From: Pseudomonas putida
Lineage (GTDB): Bacteria; Pseudomonadota; Gammaproteobacteria; Pseudomonadales; Pseudomonadaceae
Direction of reading: 5' to 3'
Assembly (NCBI RefSeq): GCF_001976065.1
Contig: NZ_MNAH01000001.1
Location: 471,066 to 535,065 of the forward strand
Length of the DNA stretch: 64,000 nt
Each line of letters begins with the position of its first letter. Position 1 is the stretch's first letter. The position numbers were made by a program, and so were the translations under genes. The notes below the pieces were generated by a model. The model was not told the origin of the DNA. It worked only from the letters and a program-made list of their open reading frames with translations, and did no database searches. Below, piece by piece: positions 55,163-64,000 of the stretch.

Positions 55163-55441
55163 TCAATAGATCTGGTTGCGGTGTTTCAGCATCAGTTTCA
55201 CCATGGTCTTGTACGCAAGCTTGCCCTCGCTTTGCGAAAAATAGTGGTCGATGTCTACCACTCGATATTCCTCTTCGTCGGTGGCCGTCCTGCCCCAGGC
55301 AACGTCAAGACCTACGTGATTGAAACGATCACCTATCGACACAGCGGGGAAGGGCGTTGATGCTTCAACGCTCCAAACAGGGGCATTGGTGAAAGACTCC
55401 TCGTAGACCTCGAAATGGTACTCAATTGACTGCGCGCTCAT
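55163..55441 (-). CDS. Hypothetical small protein (92 residues)
   Basis: A small soluble, acidic protein starting MSAQSIEYHFEVYEE. The ATG at 55441 has a perfect AGGAGG site six bases upstream, so it is chosen over an upstream in-frame start. Content includes FPAVSIGDRFNHVGLDVAWG and EEEYRVVDIDHYF. I do not recognise the family; the pattern suits a small beta-rich fold. Confidence 0.7.
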   Translation of the reverse strand: MSAQSIEYHFEVYEESFTNAPVWSVEASTPFPAVSIGDRFNHVGLDVAWGRTATDEEEYRVVDIDHYFSQSEGKLAYKTMVKLMLKHRNQIY

Positions 55442-55513
55442 AAAACCTCCTGACACCTGGTTTGTTCGCAAAATAGGCAGTTCATCAATACCTGCCGTAA
55501 AAAAGTCTGCCCA

Positions 55514-55765
55514 TCAAGTTGCCACCTCTGTCCAGTTCAAGGTTGCTGTCTTGCGCCATGTCACGTCACTGATCCCGTACTTCTCGGCTTGAGGCTTGGA
55601 GACGACCTTAAGCGGCGGCCTTCCCGGTTTGGGTATGGGTGCCACTCCTGCATCACAACTTGCCCAGTGCCATGCATCAGCGCTGCGCTTGATCGTCGTC
55701 CTGATAATGAATGACTTGGGCTCCCCATGAAGCTTGTATTCAATGACAAAAAGACCCGTGTTCAT
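55514..55765 (-). CDS. DUF6555-like small protein
   Basis: An 83-residue protein starting MNTGLFVIEYKLHGEPKSFIIRTT, with HWASCDAGVAPIPKPGR in the middle. This matches my memory of DUF6555, a small Pseudomonas family of unknown function. GGAGGGGG lies just before the ATG at 55765. It is on the same strand as the preceding small gene, 72 bases apart. Confidence 0.65.
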   Translation of the reverse strand: MNTGLFVIEYKLHGEPKSFIIRTTIKRSADAWHWASCDAGVAPIPKPGRPPLKVVSKPQAEKYGISDVTWRKTATLNWTEVAT

Positions 55766-56162
55766 GAGATCCCCCTCCATTCGCTCATAGACAAAGGAGT
55801 GGCGGTGTCAGAAAAAATTCAAAGAAATTTCGAGAACGACATGGCCTGTCAGATCATGGTTTTGGCGGGGGCTGGACTAGTGGTTTCCACTAACAACGAC
55901 TCGCTTAATTTCGTGAAAGCCGCTCTCTGTGCAGTGCTTGGAAGTAGAGGTCGGCAGCAACGCATAATTCATTGTTTCCGATGCCGAGCACATCGAGCGA
56001 CTGTCCGGCAGTCGTGATTCTCAATGGTTTGAACATCTGCTGTTTTTCGCCAGTTCGCCTATTCTCACACTCCAGCCAAAACCCATTGACCTTGAAGTTG
56101 TCGTTAGTCCCAAGGTGTTTTGGCGGTCAAGCGGTGTAACCTTTCATTGAGGAGACGCGAAC
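55766..56162. other. Gene-free stretch of 397 bases
   Basis: Composition is less GC-rich than nearby genes. I see no convincing coding frame, repeat or hairpin array. The last bases hold the ribosome site GAGGAGACGCGAAC of the next gene. The promoters of the DUF6555-like gene and the chloroperoxidase-like gene should be here. Confidence 0.6.
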
Positions 56163-56993
56163 ATGGGGTATGTCACAACGCAGGACGGTGTCGAGATCTT
56201 TTACAAGGATTGGGGGCCGCGCGATGCCCCGGTGATCTGGTTTCATCACGGATGGCCATTGAGTGCCGACGACTGGGATGCCCAGATGCTGTTTTTCCTG
56301 GCGAACGGCTACCGGGTGATTGCCCACGACCGGCGCGGCCATGGGCGCTCCAGTCAGGTATGGGATGGGCACGACATGGATCACTATGCCGATGACGTCG
56401 CCGCCGTGGTCGACCATCTTGGCGTGAAAGGGGCCGTGCATGTGGGGCACTCCACCGGCGGTGGGGAAGTCATCCATTACATTGCCCGCCACGGCGAAAG
56501 CCGCGTGTCGAAGGCGGTCATCATCAGCGCCGTGCCACCTTTGATGGTGCAAACCCCAGGCAATCCGGGCGGCTTGCCCAAGTCGGTGTTCGATGACCTG
56601 CAGGCGCAGCTCAAGGCCAACCGCGCACAATTCTACCGTGACATTCCGGCGGGGCCTTTCTACGGGTATAACCGCCCGGGTGCGAAACCGTCCGAGGGCA
56701 ACATCCAGAACTGGTGGCGACAAGGCATGATGGGCTGTGCCATTGCCCATTATGACGGGATCGTGGCCTTCTCCCAGACCGACTTCACCGAGGATCTGAA
56801 GAGCATCACGATCCCGGTGCTGGTGATGCATGGCGATGATGACCAGATCGTGCCTTATGAAGACTCCGGGCCGTTGTCAGCCAAGCTGTTGCAAAACGGC
56901 ACGCTGAAAACCTACTCCGGCTACCCCCACGGCATGCCGACCACCCACGCCGATACCATCAACGCCGACCTGCTGGCTTTCGTCAGAAGTTAA
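56163..56993 (+). CDS. Chloroperoxidase/arylesterase-like alpha/beta hydrolase
   Basis: A 276-residue cytosolic hydrolase of the cofactor-free haloperoxidase family (F-type aryl esterases). Motifs are HHGWPLSADDW (oxyanion region), HDRRGHGRSSQ, GHSTGGG with nucleophile S97, VMHGDDDQIVP with the acid, and YPHGMPTTHAD with the histidine. These enzymes are esterases that can also perhydrolyse acetate. A REPIN follows. A remnant of a second copy's 3' end lies at 36186. Confidence 0.92.
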   Translation: MGYVTTQDGVEIFYKDWGPRDAPVIWFHHGWPLSADDWDAQMLFFLANGYRVIAHDRRGHGRSSQVWDGHDMDHYADDVAAVVDHLGVKGAVHVGHSTGGGEVIHYIARHGESRVSKAVIISAVPPLMVQTPGNPGGLPKSVFDDLQAQLKANRAQFYRDIPAGPFYGYNRPGAKPSEGNIQNWWRQGMMGCAIAHYDGIVAFSQTDFTEDLKSITIPVLVMHGDDDQIVPYEDSGPLSAKLLQNGTLKTYSGYPHGMPTTHADTINADLLAFVRS

Positions 56994-57004
56994 GCAACAC
57001 GGAT

Positions 57005-57072
57005 CTGCAGGAGCCGGTTTGCCGGCGATGGCGTCGTTGGGATCGCCATCGCTGGCAAGCCAGCCCTTACAG
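57005..57072. repeat. REPIN after the chloroperoxidase-like gene
   Basis: CTGCAGGAGCCGGTTTGCCGGC and, in inverse order, GCTGGCAAGCCAGCCCTTACAG enclose a short centre. It is one imperfect unit of the same REP class as the array at 36270. Confidence 0.8.
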
Positions 57073-57173
57073 AATCAATCCTGCCCCTGCCTTGTGCGGC
57101 AGTGGAATTTTGAACTCCCGATCCTGGGGCTGACTCCTAACTCACAACGCACTGCACATGACCCGTTGTGGCG

Positions 57174-58622
57174 ATGACCCACCAACAAGCCGGCACGATA
57201 TTCGAAACCGATCTTCCAGCCCGCCTGGACCGCTTGCCGTGGGGCCGCTTTCATACCCTGCTGGTGGTCGCGCTGGGCATCACCTGGTTGCTCGACGGCC
57301 TGGAAGTGACGCTGGCTGGCTCGGTGTCCGGCGCGCTGAAAAACAGCCCCGACCTGCGCATGAGCAACTTCGATATCGGCCTGGCCGGCGGCATCTACAT
57401 CGCCGGCGCGGTGATCGGCGCGCTGCTGTTCGGCTGGCTGACCGATCGCCTGGGGCGGCGCAAATTGTTCTTCATCACCTTATGGCTGTACGTGGGCGCC
57501 ACGGCGGCCACGGCGTTCTCCTTCAACCTGGAAAGCTTCCTGCTGCTGCGCTTCTTGACGGGCATGGGCATCGGGGGCGAATACACGGCGATCAATTCGA
57601 CCATCCAGGAATTCACCCCGGCACGCTACCGCGGCTGGGTCGACCTGACCATCAACGGTACCTTTTGGTTAGGCGCCGCGCTGGGCGCCGGCGGGGCCAT
57701 CGTCCTGCTGGACCCGCAGGTGGTCGGCGGCGAACTGGGCTGGCGCCTGTGCTTTGGCATCGGTGCCATGCTGGGCCTGGTGATCCTGGTGATGCGCCTG
57801 TGGCTACCGGAAAGCCCGCGCTGGCTGCTGATCCATGGTCGACACGATGAAGCGCAACTCATCGTCGAAGGCATCGAAGCGCGTCTGCGCGAACAAGACC
57901 ATGAGTTGCCGGCCGTAACCCATCAACCCCTGCGCCTGCACGCGCGGGACCATACGCCGCTGGCGGAGATCTTCCATACCCTGTTCGTCAGCTTCCGGCG
58001 CCGGGCGCTGGTGGGGATGACCCTGATGGCCGCGCAGGCCTTTTTCTACAACGCGATCTTCTTCACCTATGCGCTGGTGCTCACCGATTTTTACCAGGTG
58101 CCCGCCGAGCAGGTCGGTTGGTACGTCTTGCCCCTGGCACTGGGCAATTTCTGCGGGCCGCTGCTGCTTGGGCGTCTGTTCGACCTGATCGGCCGACGGG
58201 TGATGATCAGCTTCACCTACGCGACATCGGGAGTTCTGCTGGCGCTCAGTGGCTATGCCTTCCAGCAGGGTTGGCTGGATGTTACCCAGCAAGCCGCGGC
58301 ATGGATGGTGATCTTCTTTTTCGCTTCTGCGGCGGCCAGCTCGGCCTACCTGACCGTTGCAGAAACCTTCCCACTGGAAATCCGCGCCCTGGCCATCGCC
58401 GTGTTCTATGCGTTTGGCACGGGCCTGGGCGGCATCATCGGGCCGATGCTGTTTGGCCAACTGATCCAGACCCAGCAGCGCAGCAGTCTGTTGATCGGTT
58501 ATCTGATCGGCGCGGCGCTGATGTGTGTGGCGGCGCTGGTGCAAGCGGTGTGGGGCGTGGCGGCTGAGCGTCGGGCGTTGGAGCAGGTGGCCAGGCCTTT
58601 GTCCCAGGCTAAAGGCCCATGA
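57174..58622 (+). CDS. MFS transporter (sugar-porter/SV2-like)
   Basis: A 482-residue 12-helix carrier. It has WLLDGLEVTLAGSVSGAL in helix 1, the MFS motif GWLTDRLGRRKLF near residues 86-98, and LTGMGIGGEYTAINSTIQEFTPARYRG in helices 4-5. The substrate is unclear; relatives carry sugars, organic or aromatic acids. The ATG at 57174 is two codons after an in-frame GTG. It is convergent with the next gene, seven bases away. Confidence 0.87.
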   Translation: MTHQQAGTIFETDLPARLDRLPWGRFHTLLVVALGITWLLDGLEVTLAGSVSGALKNSPDLRMSNFDIGLAGGIYIAGAVIGALLFGWLTDRLGRRKLFFITLWLYVGATAATAFSFNLESFLLLRFLTGMGIGGEYTAINSTIQEFTPARYRGWVDLTINGTFWLGAALGAGGAIVLLDPQVVGGELGWRLCFGIGAMLGLVILVMRLWLPESPRWLLIHGRHDEAQLIVEGIEARLREQDHELPAVTHQPLRLHARDHTPLAEIFHTLFVSFRRRALVGMTLMAAQAFFYNAIFFTYALVLTDFYQVPAEQVGWYVLPLALGNFCGPLLLGRLFDLIGRRVMISFTYATSGVLLALSGYAFQQGWLDVTQQAAAWMVIFFFASAAASSAYLTVAETFPLEIRALAIAVFYAFGTGLGGIIGPMLFGQLIQTQQRSSLLIGYLIGAALMCVAALVQAVWGVAAERRALEQVARPLSQAKGP

Positions 58623-58628
58623 ACAGCG

Positions 58629-59561
58629 TCAAAGCCCACCGCCGAAGCGATACTGCCAGACCATGCCAACCGCATCGAAATCGCTGCCCGTGCGGGTATA
58701 GCCCCCCTTGCTCGCGTTGAGCTTTATGGAATGGTTGCGGTTCAAGGGCAGCGTGAGGGTACAGCCGTAGCGGGAGTTTTCCTGATAATCGTGGTTACTG
58801 ACCCCATCGACAGCGCTTTTCCCACCTTCGAACCAGGTCGCATCCAGCGAAGCCCAGATCCCGTTTTCAAACGCATAGATAAGATGCCCCTGTACTTGGT
58901 AAATCGGGTCCTGGGACAGTACGTGGTTGCCGAGCAGCTCGTCATTGTCGGTGAAAAAGGTTCCCGCACCGGACAACTCCAGGGTCACTTGCCCCACACG
59001 CTTGGACACCCCGAGTTCAGGCTTGAATGACCAGCGATTGTTGCCGAGATTGATCAGCCTGCTGTCGTCGTATTGGCCCAATGGCGCCGTGATCGCCAGG
59101 CTGGTGCCGATAATCACATCCTGTTGGTAACTGGGGAACTCGGCCAGGGACATCGCCGGGGCGCCATACAGGTTGACCGAGAAGCGAAATCTTGGATCGA
59201 TCAACCCGGTGACATCACGTTTCCTGGGTTCACCGGCCAGCAAGGCTGAGCCGGTCAATTTCGCCTCGGGCACGACGATATCGAACTTTCCCGAGCGGCC
59301 CCAGACATCCAGGGACCTGGCGTAGGCAAACACGACTGTCTGGATGTTGAGCTTGGCATCCTCAAGCGGGATCGAGGGATTGGCCGTCACGTTGCCATGG
59401 AGATCGCTGTAGCCCATGAGCAGGAAATTGATACCGACCGGTGTATTGGTGTAGGACCTGGGTTCGAGATCCTCTGCCACTGCACCGGTGGCCAGCATGA
59501 CGAGCGAAGCGGATGCGAACCGGACACACCTGACGACGCAGAGATTGCGTTTCATCCACAT
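58629..59561 (-). CDS. MetA-pathway-type outer-membrane protein
   Basis: A 310-residue exported protein with a signal peptide ending GAVAED. The start of the mature part, PVGINFLLMGYSDLHGNV, and the end, YTRTGSDFDAVGMVWQYRFGG, match the Phenol_MetA_deg family of predicted outer-membrane channels often found with aromatic catabolic genes. Beta-strand alternation is seen throughout. Two nearby ATGs (59561 and 59555) cannot be told apart. Confidence 0.78.
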   Translation of the reverse strand: MWMKRNLCVVRCVRFASASLVMLATGAVAEDLEPRSYTNTPVGINFLLMGYSDLHGNVTANPSIPLEDAKLNIQTVVFAYARSLDVWGRSGKFDIVVPEAKLTGSALLAGEPRKRDVTGLIDPRFRFSVNLYGAPAMSLAEFPSYQQDVIIGTSLAITAPLGQYDDSRLINLGNNRWSFKPELGVSKRVGQVTLELSGAGTFFTDNDELLGNHVLSQDPIYQVQGHLIYAFENGIWASLDATWFEGGKSAVDGVSNHDYQENSRYGCTLTLPLNRNHSIKLNASKGGYTRTGSDFDAVGMVWQYRFGGGL

Positions 59562-59804
59562 TCGCTCGCTTTCTGTGAGGACTCCGACGTTCTATGAGTT
59601 GTAGCGCATCTGCATTTGTTTGGCACACGCAGTGACCACTTGCATTGCGTGGGCGCACCTGCAATTTGAGGACCAGGCCTGCACCTGATCAAAGGCCTGC
59701 CGCGGTGCTTTGACATTCCTGGTGGGAATGCAGTGGATAAAATTAATGAATTTTTATTATCGATCTTTATGACCTAAGTTAATTCAAGGACATGGAGAAC
59801 CGCC

Positions 59805-60518
59805 TTGAAATCACCACTTGAATCAGCTGAAAAGTTTGATAGCGCTCGGGCCAATGAGTACGGACGACAGAGCCGTATTGCACTGGCCGGTTATGACGCC
59901 TGCCAGGATTTGGTGGCGTGCATGCTCGCGGCAAGCCTTGAAAATGTCGGCTCGGCCAAAATACTGGTCGTCGGCGCTGGCGGTACGGCGCAGGAGATCA
60001 TCGCGATGGCCAGGCTTGAGCCGGGCTGGCGCTTCACCGCCGTTGATCCATCTGAGCCGATGCTGCAAACCGCGAAACAGCAGTTAGCCGTATACAACCT
60101 GCTTGAAAGAACGGACGTGCACCTTGGGCACGTTGAAGACTTGCCCGCCGATGAGTCCTACGACGCAGCCACTTTGATCGGTGTACTCCATCATCTCGAT
60201 GGGGATGATGCCAAGAGAGAAATTCTGCGATCCATTCGGGCTCGACTCAAACCGGGGGCTGCGCTGATTGTCGCCGGCAATCAATATGCTTATGCCAGCC
60301 AGCCCTTACTCCTCGCTGCCTGGGGGCAACGTTGGCGGCAGCACGGAGCCAGCCCGGATGAAGTGGAAGTTAAACTTGGGAAAATTCTTCAAGGCGCTGA
60401 CCCTCCACATTCTGAGGCGGCTGTTCAGAAGCTTTTGCATGATGCGGGTTTTGGGGACGCTACCCGTTTTTTCAGCAGCCTGTTCTGGGGTGCCTGGTTA
60501 ACGTGTAAAACAGTCTGA
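59805..60518 (+). CDS. SAM-dependent methyltransferase, class I
   Basis: A 237-residue methyltransferase with motif I ILVVGAGGTAQEI near residue 53, motif post-I FTAVDPSEPML and motif DAATLIGVLHHL near 120. The start is a TTG, with GGAG seven bases upstream. An ATG at 59792 is out of frame and stops after nine codons. The target is unknown. AT-rich DNA precedes it (59730-59790), where the promoter should be. Confidence 0.8.
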   Translation: MKSPLESAEKFDSARANEYGRQSRIALAGYDACQDLVACMLAASLENVGSAKILVVGAGGTAQEIIAMARLEPGWRFTAVDPSEPMLQTAKQQLAVYNLLERTDVHLGHVEDLPADESYDAATLIGVLHHLDGDDAKREILRSIRARLKPGAALIVAGNQYAYASQPLLLAAWGQRWRQHGASPDEVEVKLGKILQGADPPHSEAAVQKLLHDAGFGDATRFFSSLFWGAWLTCKTV

Positions 60519-60603
60519 GCGGCGATCTGGGTGGCAACTCCTGGCCGATTAACGGCCTGTCGCGACCGACCCAAGTTGAGGCCCTGCAATACAGTCGGGG
60601 CGT

Positions 60604-62340
60604 TCAACCTTCGTCCCTTTTTTCCCATTCTGACAGCCCTGCAAGTGTCCTTCCTGCGATGTAACCGAACGTCATGCCCGGCCCGAGGGTGATGCCACCG
60701 CTGGGGTAGAAACCGTTCATGATGCTGTTCATGTCGTTACCCACGGCGAATAATCCGGGAATCGGCGCTTCGTTATGGTCCAATGCCCGGGCAAAGGCGT
60801 CCGTGTGCAGCCCGGCGAAGGTGCCGAGGCTGCCAGGCACCAGCTTCACGGCGTAGTACGGTCCTTGCCGCAGGCTGCCAAGGGAAGGGTTGGGGCCGTG
60901 GAGAATCTCCCCCTGGTTCTGGTTGTACAGCGACTCACCGCGCCGGAACTGCGGATCGCAGCCTTTCTCGGCATACTGATTGAACGTGGTGACGGTGGCT
61001 TCCAGTTGCTGCGCATCAATCCCGCATTGGCGCGCCAGTCCCGTCAGGGTCGGGTCCTTGAACAGATAGCCCTTGCGAACATAGGACGCGGTCGGGAATG
61101 GATAGGGTCTGGACCAGCCCAGGCCATAGCGCCGCTGGGCCCGGTGGTCGCAGATCAACCAGGACACCGGGAATTCTCCCGGTCCGCAGGCATCGAACAG
61201 TGCGCACATATAGTCATGGTAGGAGTCTGCCTCGTTGACGAAGCGTCGACCATCCTGACGCACCGCGAGAAAACCTGGTTTGGCCCGTTCCATCAGATGG
61301 GGGAAGCCACTGAAACCTCCGTCCTCTCGCGGCACGCGAGAGACAGGTGCCCAGGCAGCGGCATGGGGTAAGTCGGATGCAACGCGCGCTCCGACGCTTT
61401 CACCCAAGCGTAAACCGTCGCCGGTATTGCCTTTGGGCGCAGCGCTCAAGTGTCCGGCGCCATCCGGGGCATGGGCGAACTGCCGGGCAATCCGCTGTCG
61501 ATCATGGGGAAAACCGCCGCAGGCCATGACCACCCCACGTCGTGCGCGAATGTCGAACAGGCGTGCGCCGCTCTCGATACATGCGCCAACCACACGCTGA
61601 TCCTCCTGCAGCAACTGGTGTACCGGCGTATCGGTCAACAGGCGGACGTTGCGGTCCAGTGCGCTTTTCATTAGCCGGGCGACCAATGCATTACCGTTTA
61701 CCAGGTGCATGCTGCGGCTGTGGCACAGCAGGTCACGGGCATGGCGCAACAGGCGCCTGCCGGCATAGAGCATCGAGGGTGCAGATCGGGTCGCATTAAG
61801 CAAATGGTTGAGATCGGCGCCACCGCCAATACCCATTCCGCCTAGGCTGATGAGGTCAAGAGGACGCCGCAGCTTGTTAATCCAGGGACCCAGCCGACGA
61901 CCATCGTACGGCAGGGCGCAGAGCGAGCGACCGCCTCTGGCATGGCCTTCGCTGGCATGAAAGTCAGGCATCCTGCTGCCGGAGAAAAATTGCACTTCGG
62001 TATGGAGCTGGAAAAATTCGACCATCTTCGGGCCTTGTTCGAGGAACATCTCCATGCGAGGGTCGAGCACATCACTGTGCAGTTCGTTGCGCAGGTAGAT
62101 CTTCGCCTGCTCAAGCTCTTCCACTATCCCCTCGGCGACTGCCAACGGGTTGCGGGGGATCCACAGCCAGCCGCCCGACCAGGCACTGGTGCCGCCGAGT
62201 ACCGGCTCTTTTTCCACAACGATGACGTCGAGGCCAAGCTCGGCGCAGGTGACGGCACAGGCCAGGCCCGAGGCGCCTGAACCGATGACCAGGACATCAC
62301 AGATAAGGTCGTCGACATTGGTCGACGGCAAGACGCTCAT
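60604..62340 (-). CDS. FAD-dependent dehydrogenase, ketosteroid-dehydrogenase/FRD-like
   Basis: A 578-residue flavoprotein of the fumarate-reductase/3-ketosteroid 1-dehydrogenase class. It has VLVIGSGASGLACAVTCAE near residue 18 for FAD, then VVEKEPVLGGTSAWSGG, and the C-terminal FAVGNDMNSIMNGFYPSGGITLGPGMTFGYIAGR. It oxidises or desaturates a substrate with FAD; a cyclic ketone is likely from the family. GGAGG precedes the ATG at 62340. It is in one operon with a NIPSNAP gene and a paralogous flavoprotein. Confidence 0.87.
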   Translation of the reverse strand: MSVLPSTNVDDLICDVLVIGSGASGLACAVTCAELGLDVIVVEKEPVLGGTSAWSGGWLWIPRNPLAVAEGIVEELEQAKIYLRNELHSDVLDPRMEMFLEQGPKMVEFFQLHTEVQFFSGSRMPDFHASEGHARGGRSLCALPYDGRRLGPWINKLRRPLDLISLGGMGIGGGADLNHLLNATRSAPSMLYAGRRLLRHARDLLCHSRSMHLVNGNALVARLMKSALDRNVRLLTDTPVHQLLQEDQRVVGACIESGARLFDIRARRGVVMACGGFPHDRQRIARQFAHAPDGAGHLSAAPKGNTGDGLRLGESVGARVASDLPHAAAWAPVSRVPREDGGFSGFPHLMERAKPGFLAVRQDGRRFVNEADSYHDYMCALFDACGPGEFPVSWLICDHRAQRRYGLGWSRPYPFPTASYVRKGYLFKDPTLTGLARQCGIDAQQLEATVTTFNQYAEKGCDPQFRRGESLYNQNQGEILHGPNPSLGSLRQGPYYAVKLVPGSLGTFAGLHTDAFARALDHNEAPIPGLFAVGNDMNSIMNGFYPSGGITLGPGMTFGYIAGRTLAGLSEWEKRDEG

Positions 62341-62412
62341 GGCGACCTCCATTATTGTTTTTGTCGTTGGGGCTGGCCGCTCCCCTGTGGAAACGGCGCA
62401 ACAGAACGATGG

Positions 62413-62733
62413 TTACTGCAACGGTGAAAAGTCGGTGGGGCGCAGCAAGCGCGACTCCAGCGTCACCACTGCGTCGAGCGCCTTGTTCTGCCGGGCAAAG
62501 TCCTGCCAGCGCGGATCGGCTGCCATGGCGTTACGCCGGGTCATGCGATCGTCGAGACTGGCATAGGCCCAGACGTGCACCACTTGGTTGACCTCACCGA
62601 TTTCGGTGGTGAAGAAACCGACCAGGTTGCCCAGGTGCTCCTGCTGCACGGCCAATGCTGCGTTCTTGTACAGGGCCAGCCAGTCACCCAGGCGGGTCGG
62701 TTTAATCGTGTAGGTGCGCAGTTCGTAGTACAT
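62413..62733 (-). CDS. NIPSNAP-family protein
   Basis: A 106-residue protein with MYYELRTYTIKPTRLGDWL, then QEHLGNLVGFFTTEIGEVNQVVHVWAYASLDDRMTRR, matching the NIPSNAP dimeric alpha-beta barrel. GGAGA precedes the ATG at 62733. It overlaps the end of the upstream flavoprotein by 32 bases. Its role is unknown; such small proteins accompany several aromatic and terpenoid operons. Confidence 0.86.
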   Translation of the reverse strand: MYYELRTYTIKPTRLGDWLALYKNAALAVQQEHLGNLVGFFTTEIGEVNQVVHVWAYASLDDRMTRRNAMAADPRWQDFARQNKALDAVVTLESRLLRPTDFSPLQ

Positions 62734-64000
62734 GCTGTTCTCCAGTGTGGGGTTGTTGGGTTGTGTTGCGGTCCAGACGGGCAGCGATATCACTGGCGGC
62801 GAGGTAACCGAAGGTGATGCCGGGGCCAAGGGTGATGCCGGGACCTGGGTAGGTGCCATCCATGATTGAGTTCATATCGTTGCCGGCGGCGTACAGGCCG
62901 GGGATCGGCGCGCCGCTGCAGTCGAGCACGTTGGCCTGGCCGTTGGTGACCAGTCCGCGGGCGGAGCCGAGGTCACCGGTAAACAGCCGGATCGCGTAGA
63001 ACGGTGCCTTGTGCAGTGGCTTCAGGCACGGGTTTGGTCTGTGAAGCGGGTCGCCCATGTAGCGGTTGTAGGGGTTGCTGCCTTTACCGAACTGACGATC
63101 GACGCCAAGAGCTGCATCGGCGTTGAACTGCGCCACGGTCTGCACCAGGGCCGAAGCATCGATGCCAGCGAGGAGGGCCAGTTCGACGAGGTTGTCTGCG
63201 CGCAACAGGTAACCGGCGTCGATCAACGCGCTGTTATCGACCGGTCGCGGACGGGCCAGGCCCATGCCGTATCGGTTCAATGCTTCGCTGTCGCAGACAA
63301 GCCAGCAGGGCGCGTTGGCGCCGCCGTTGGCGAACATGCCTTCGACGAAGCAGTGGTAGGAGTCCGACTCATTGACGAAACGTCGCCCGGCACGGTTGAC
63401 CGCGATCACGCCGGGTTTGGCCCGATCAGTCACCAGGTGCGGAAAACGCTCGAGGCTGCCGTCGGCTTTTTGCAGTACCGAAACCGGCGCCCAGAAAAAA
63501 TTTGCCGAAAGTTTGTCGCCAATGGCCGCGTCGACCGAAGCGGCCAGTCGTTGTCCATCACCCACGTTGGCCGGTGGCGACATGCTCCAGTGTTCCGAGT
63601 CGGTCGCTGGCCGTTGTCCAGCGGCTTTGGCGCCTGCGGCAAATCCTCCCATGGCCAAGACCACGCCGCCTTTGGCAAATACCTTGCGGGTTTGCCCGCG
63701 CCAGGTGATTTGCACACCCGTTACGGTGCCCTGCTCGACAAGCAGCGTTTCGGGGGCCGCCTGCAGCCACAAGTCGACGCCATTGGCGAAGGCGGTGGTT
63801 GCCAGTCGTGCGATCAAGGCATTGCCCACGGTCAGGCGTGTGCCCCTCGGATGGTAGAGGCGATCCAGGGCATATCGGCCCATCAGTTTCAGGCAATGCC
63901 AGAGCGAATGGGGCGAGCGCTTGAAGCTGAGGAAGTGCTGGATGTCGACACGATTAACCATCATGCCGCCGAACAGCAGCATGCCGTCCGGAGGCCGCTT
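62702..64000 (-). CDS. FAD-dependent dehydrogenase, N-terminus beyond window
   Basis: A partial flavoprotein of the same family as the one at 60604. Shared features are GVVLAMGGFAAG, RFVNESDSYHCFVEGMF, and AAGNDMNSIMDGTYPGPGITLGPGITFGYLAASDIAARL. The N-terminal FAD-binding part lies beyond position 64000, so the frame simply continues to the edge. The first methionine inside the window is at 63982 but is not the true start. It is a paralogue in tandem with the downstream gene, separated by NIPSNAP. Confidence 0.85.
   Translation of the reverse strand, partial: KRPPDGMLLFGGMMVNRVDIQHFLSFKRSPHSLWHCLKLMGRYALDRLYHPRGTRLTVGNALIARLATTAFANGVDLWLQAAPETLLVEQGTVTGVQITWRGQTRKVFAKGGVVLAMGGFAAGAKAAGQRPATDSEHWSMSPPANVGDGQRLAASVDAAIGDKLSANFFWAPVSVLQKADGSLERFPHLVTDRAKPGVIAVNRAGRRFVNESDSYHCFVEGMFANGGANAPCWLVCDSEALNRYGMGLARPRPVDNSALIDAGYLLRADNLVELALLAGIDASALVQTVAQFNADAALGVDRQFGKGSNPYNRYMGDPLHRPNPCLKPLHKAPFYAIRLFTGDLGSARGLVTNGQANVLDCSGAPIPGLYAAGNDMNSIMDGTYPGPGITLGPGITFGYLAASDIAARLDRNTTQQPHTGEQHVLRTAHLHD

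Noticed and set aside
55727..56017. 96-residue plus-strand frame between the DUF6555-like gene and the hydrolase
   Set aside because: It starts antisense inside the DUF6555-like gene, has no ribosome site and no recognisable sequence.
56163..56993. Genuine haem or vanadium chloroperoxidase
   Set aside because: The motifs are those of a cofactor-free serine hydrolase; halogenation by this family is a side reaction.

Overview
The window is high-GC DNA of the fluorescens-group Pseudomonas type. The evidence is the divergent ampC/ampR pair, the REP/REPIN elements with the GTAGGAGC...GCTCCTAC signature, an NdvB-type cyclic glucan synthase, several families common in that group, and the codon use. 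I saw no rRNA, tRNA, insertion sequence, integrase or CRISPR array.

Layout. (1) 1-1950: two tandem copies of a DUF3304 secreted-protein gene, each followed by a short or broken partner gene. (2) 1954-5234: ampC/ampR, a Crp/Fnr-type regulator and a small hydrophilic protein. (3) 5262-13910: one very large gene for a cyclic beta-1,2-glucan synthase-like enzyme. (4) 14087-36154: a catabolic region with two NodD/NahR-type LysR regulators, an amidohydrolase, a HbpS-like protein, an NTF2-like protein, a C-C hydrolase-like alpha/beta hydrolase, a VOC (extradiol-type) dioxygenase and a Rieske protein. It continues with a tightly packed 14 kb run: FAD monooxygenase, DUF1302, DUF1329, YCF48-like protein, RND exporter, MFS transporter, cupin, FAH-family hydrolase, SDR, cyclase and arylsulfatase. 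(5) 36186-38110: a decayed zone with the tail of a chloroperoxidase-like gene, a 1.6 kb tandem REPIN array of 133 bp period, and a broken MFS transporter fragment. (6) 38163-43127: a VanA/VanB-like Rieske oxygenase and reductase, a MarR regulator with a palindrome at its promoter, and a chemoreceptor. (7) 43279-52630: an amino-acid permease, TspO, and an unusual signalling locus: a 1713-residue pseudokinase/AAA/GAF/histidine kinase, a regulator with two different DNA-binding domains around one receiver, and a lone receiver. An AraC regulator follows. (8) 52929-64000: secreted MBL-fold and esterase enzymes, small hypotheticals, a chloroperoxidase-like hydrolase, an MFS transporter, a MetA-type outer-membrane protein, a methyltransferase, and two paralogous FAD dehydrogenases flanking a NIPSNAP protein.

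The most notable observation is a repeated 37 bp regulatory element, ATC-N9-GAT-N7-ATC-N9-GAT. It occurs six times with exact spacing: before the first LysR gene, the NTF2-like gene, the alpha/beta hydrolase, the VOC dioxygenase, the FAD-monooxygenase operon and the chemoreceptor. The ATC-N9-GAT half is the known NodD (nod box) recognition pattern, and both LysR proteins are of that type. I infer one regulon joining uptake, ring oxidation, ring cleavage, export and chemotaxis for a single unidentified, probably aromatic or phenolic and possibly sulfated, compound.

All names come from reading protein motifs and from family knowledge; no database search was run. Substrates of the catabolic genes are not determined.
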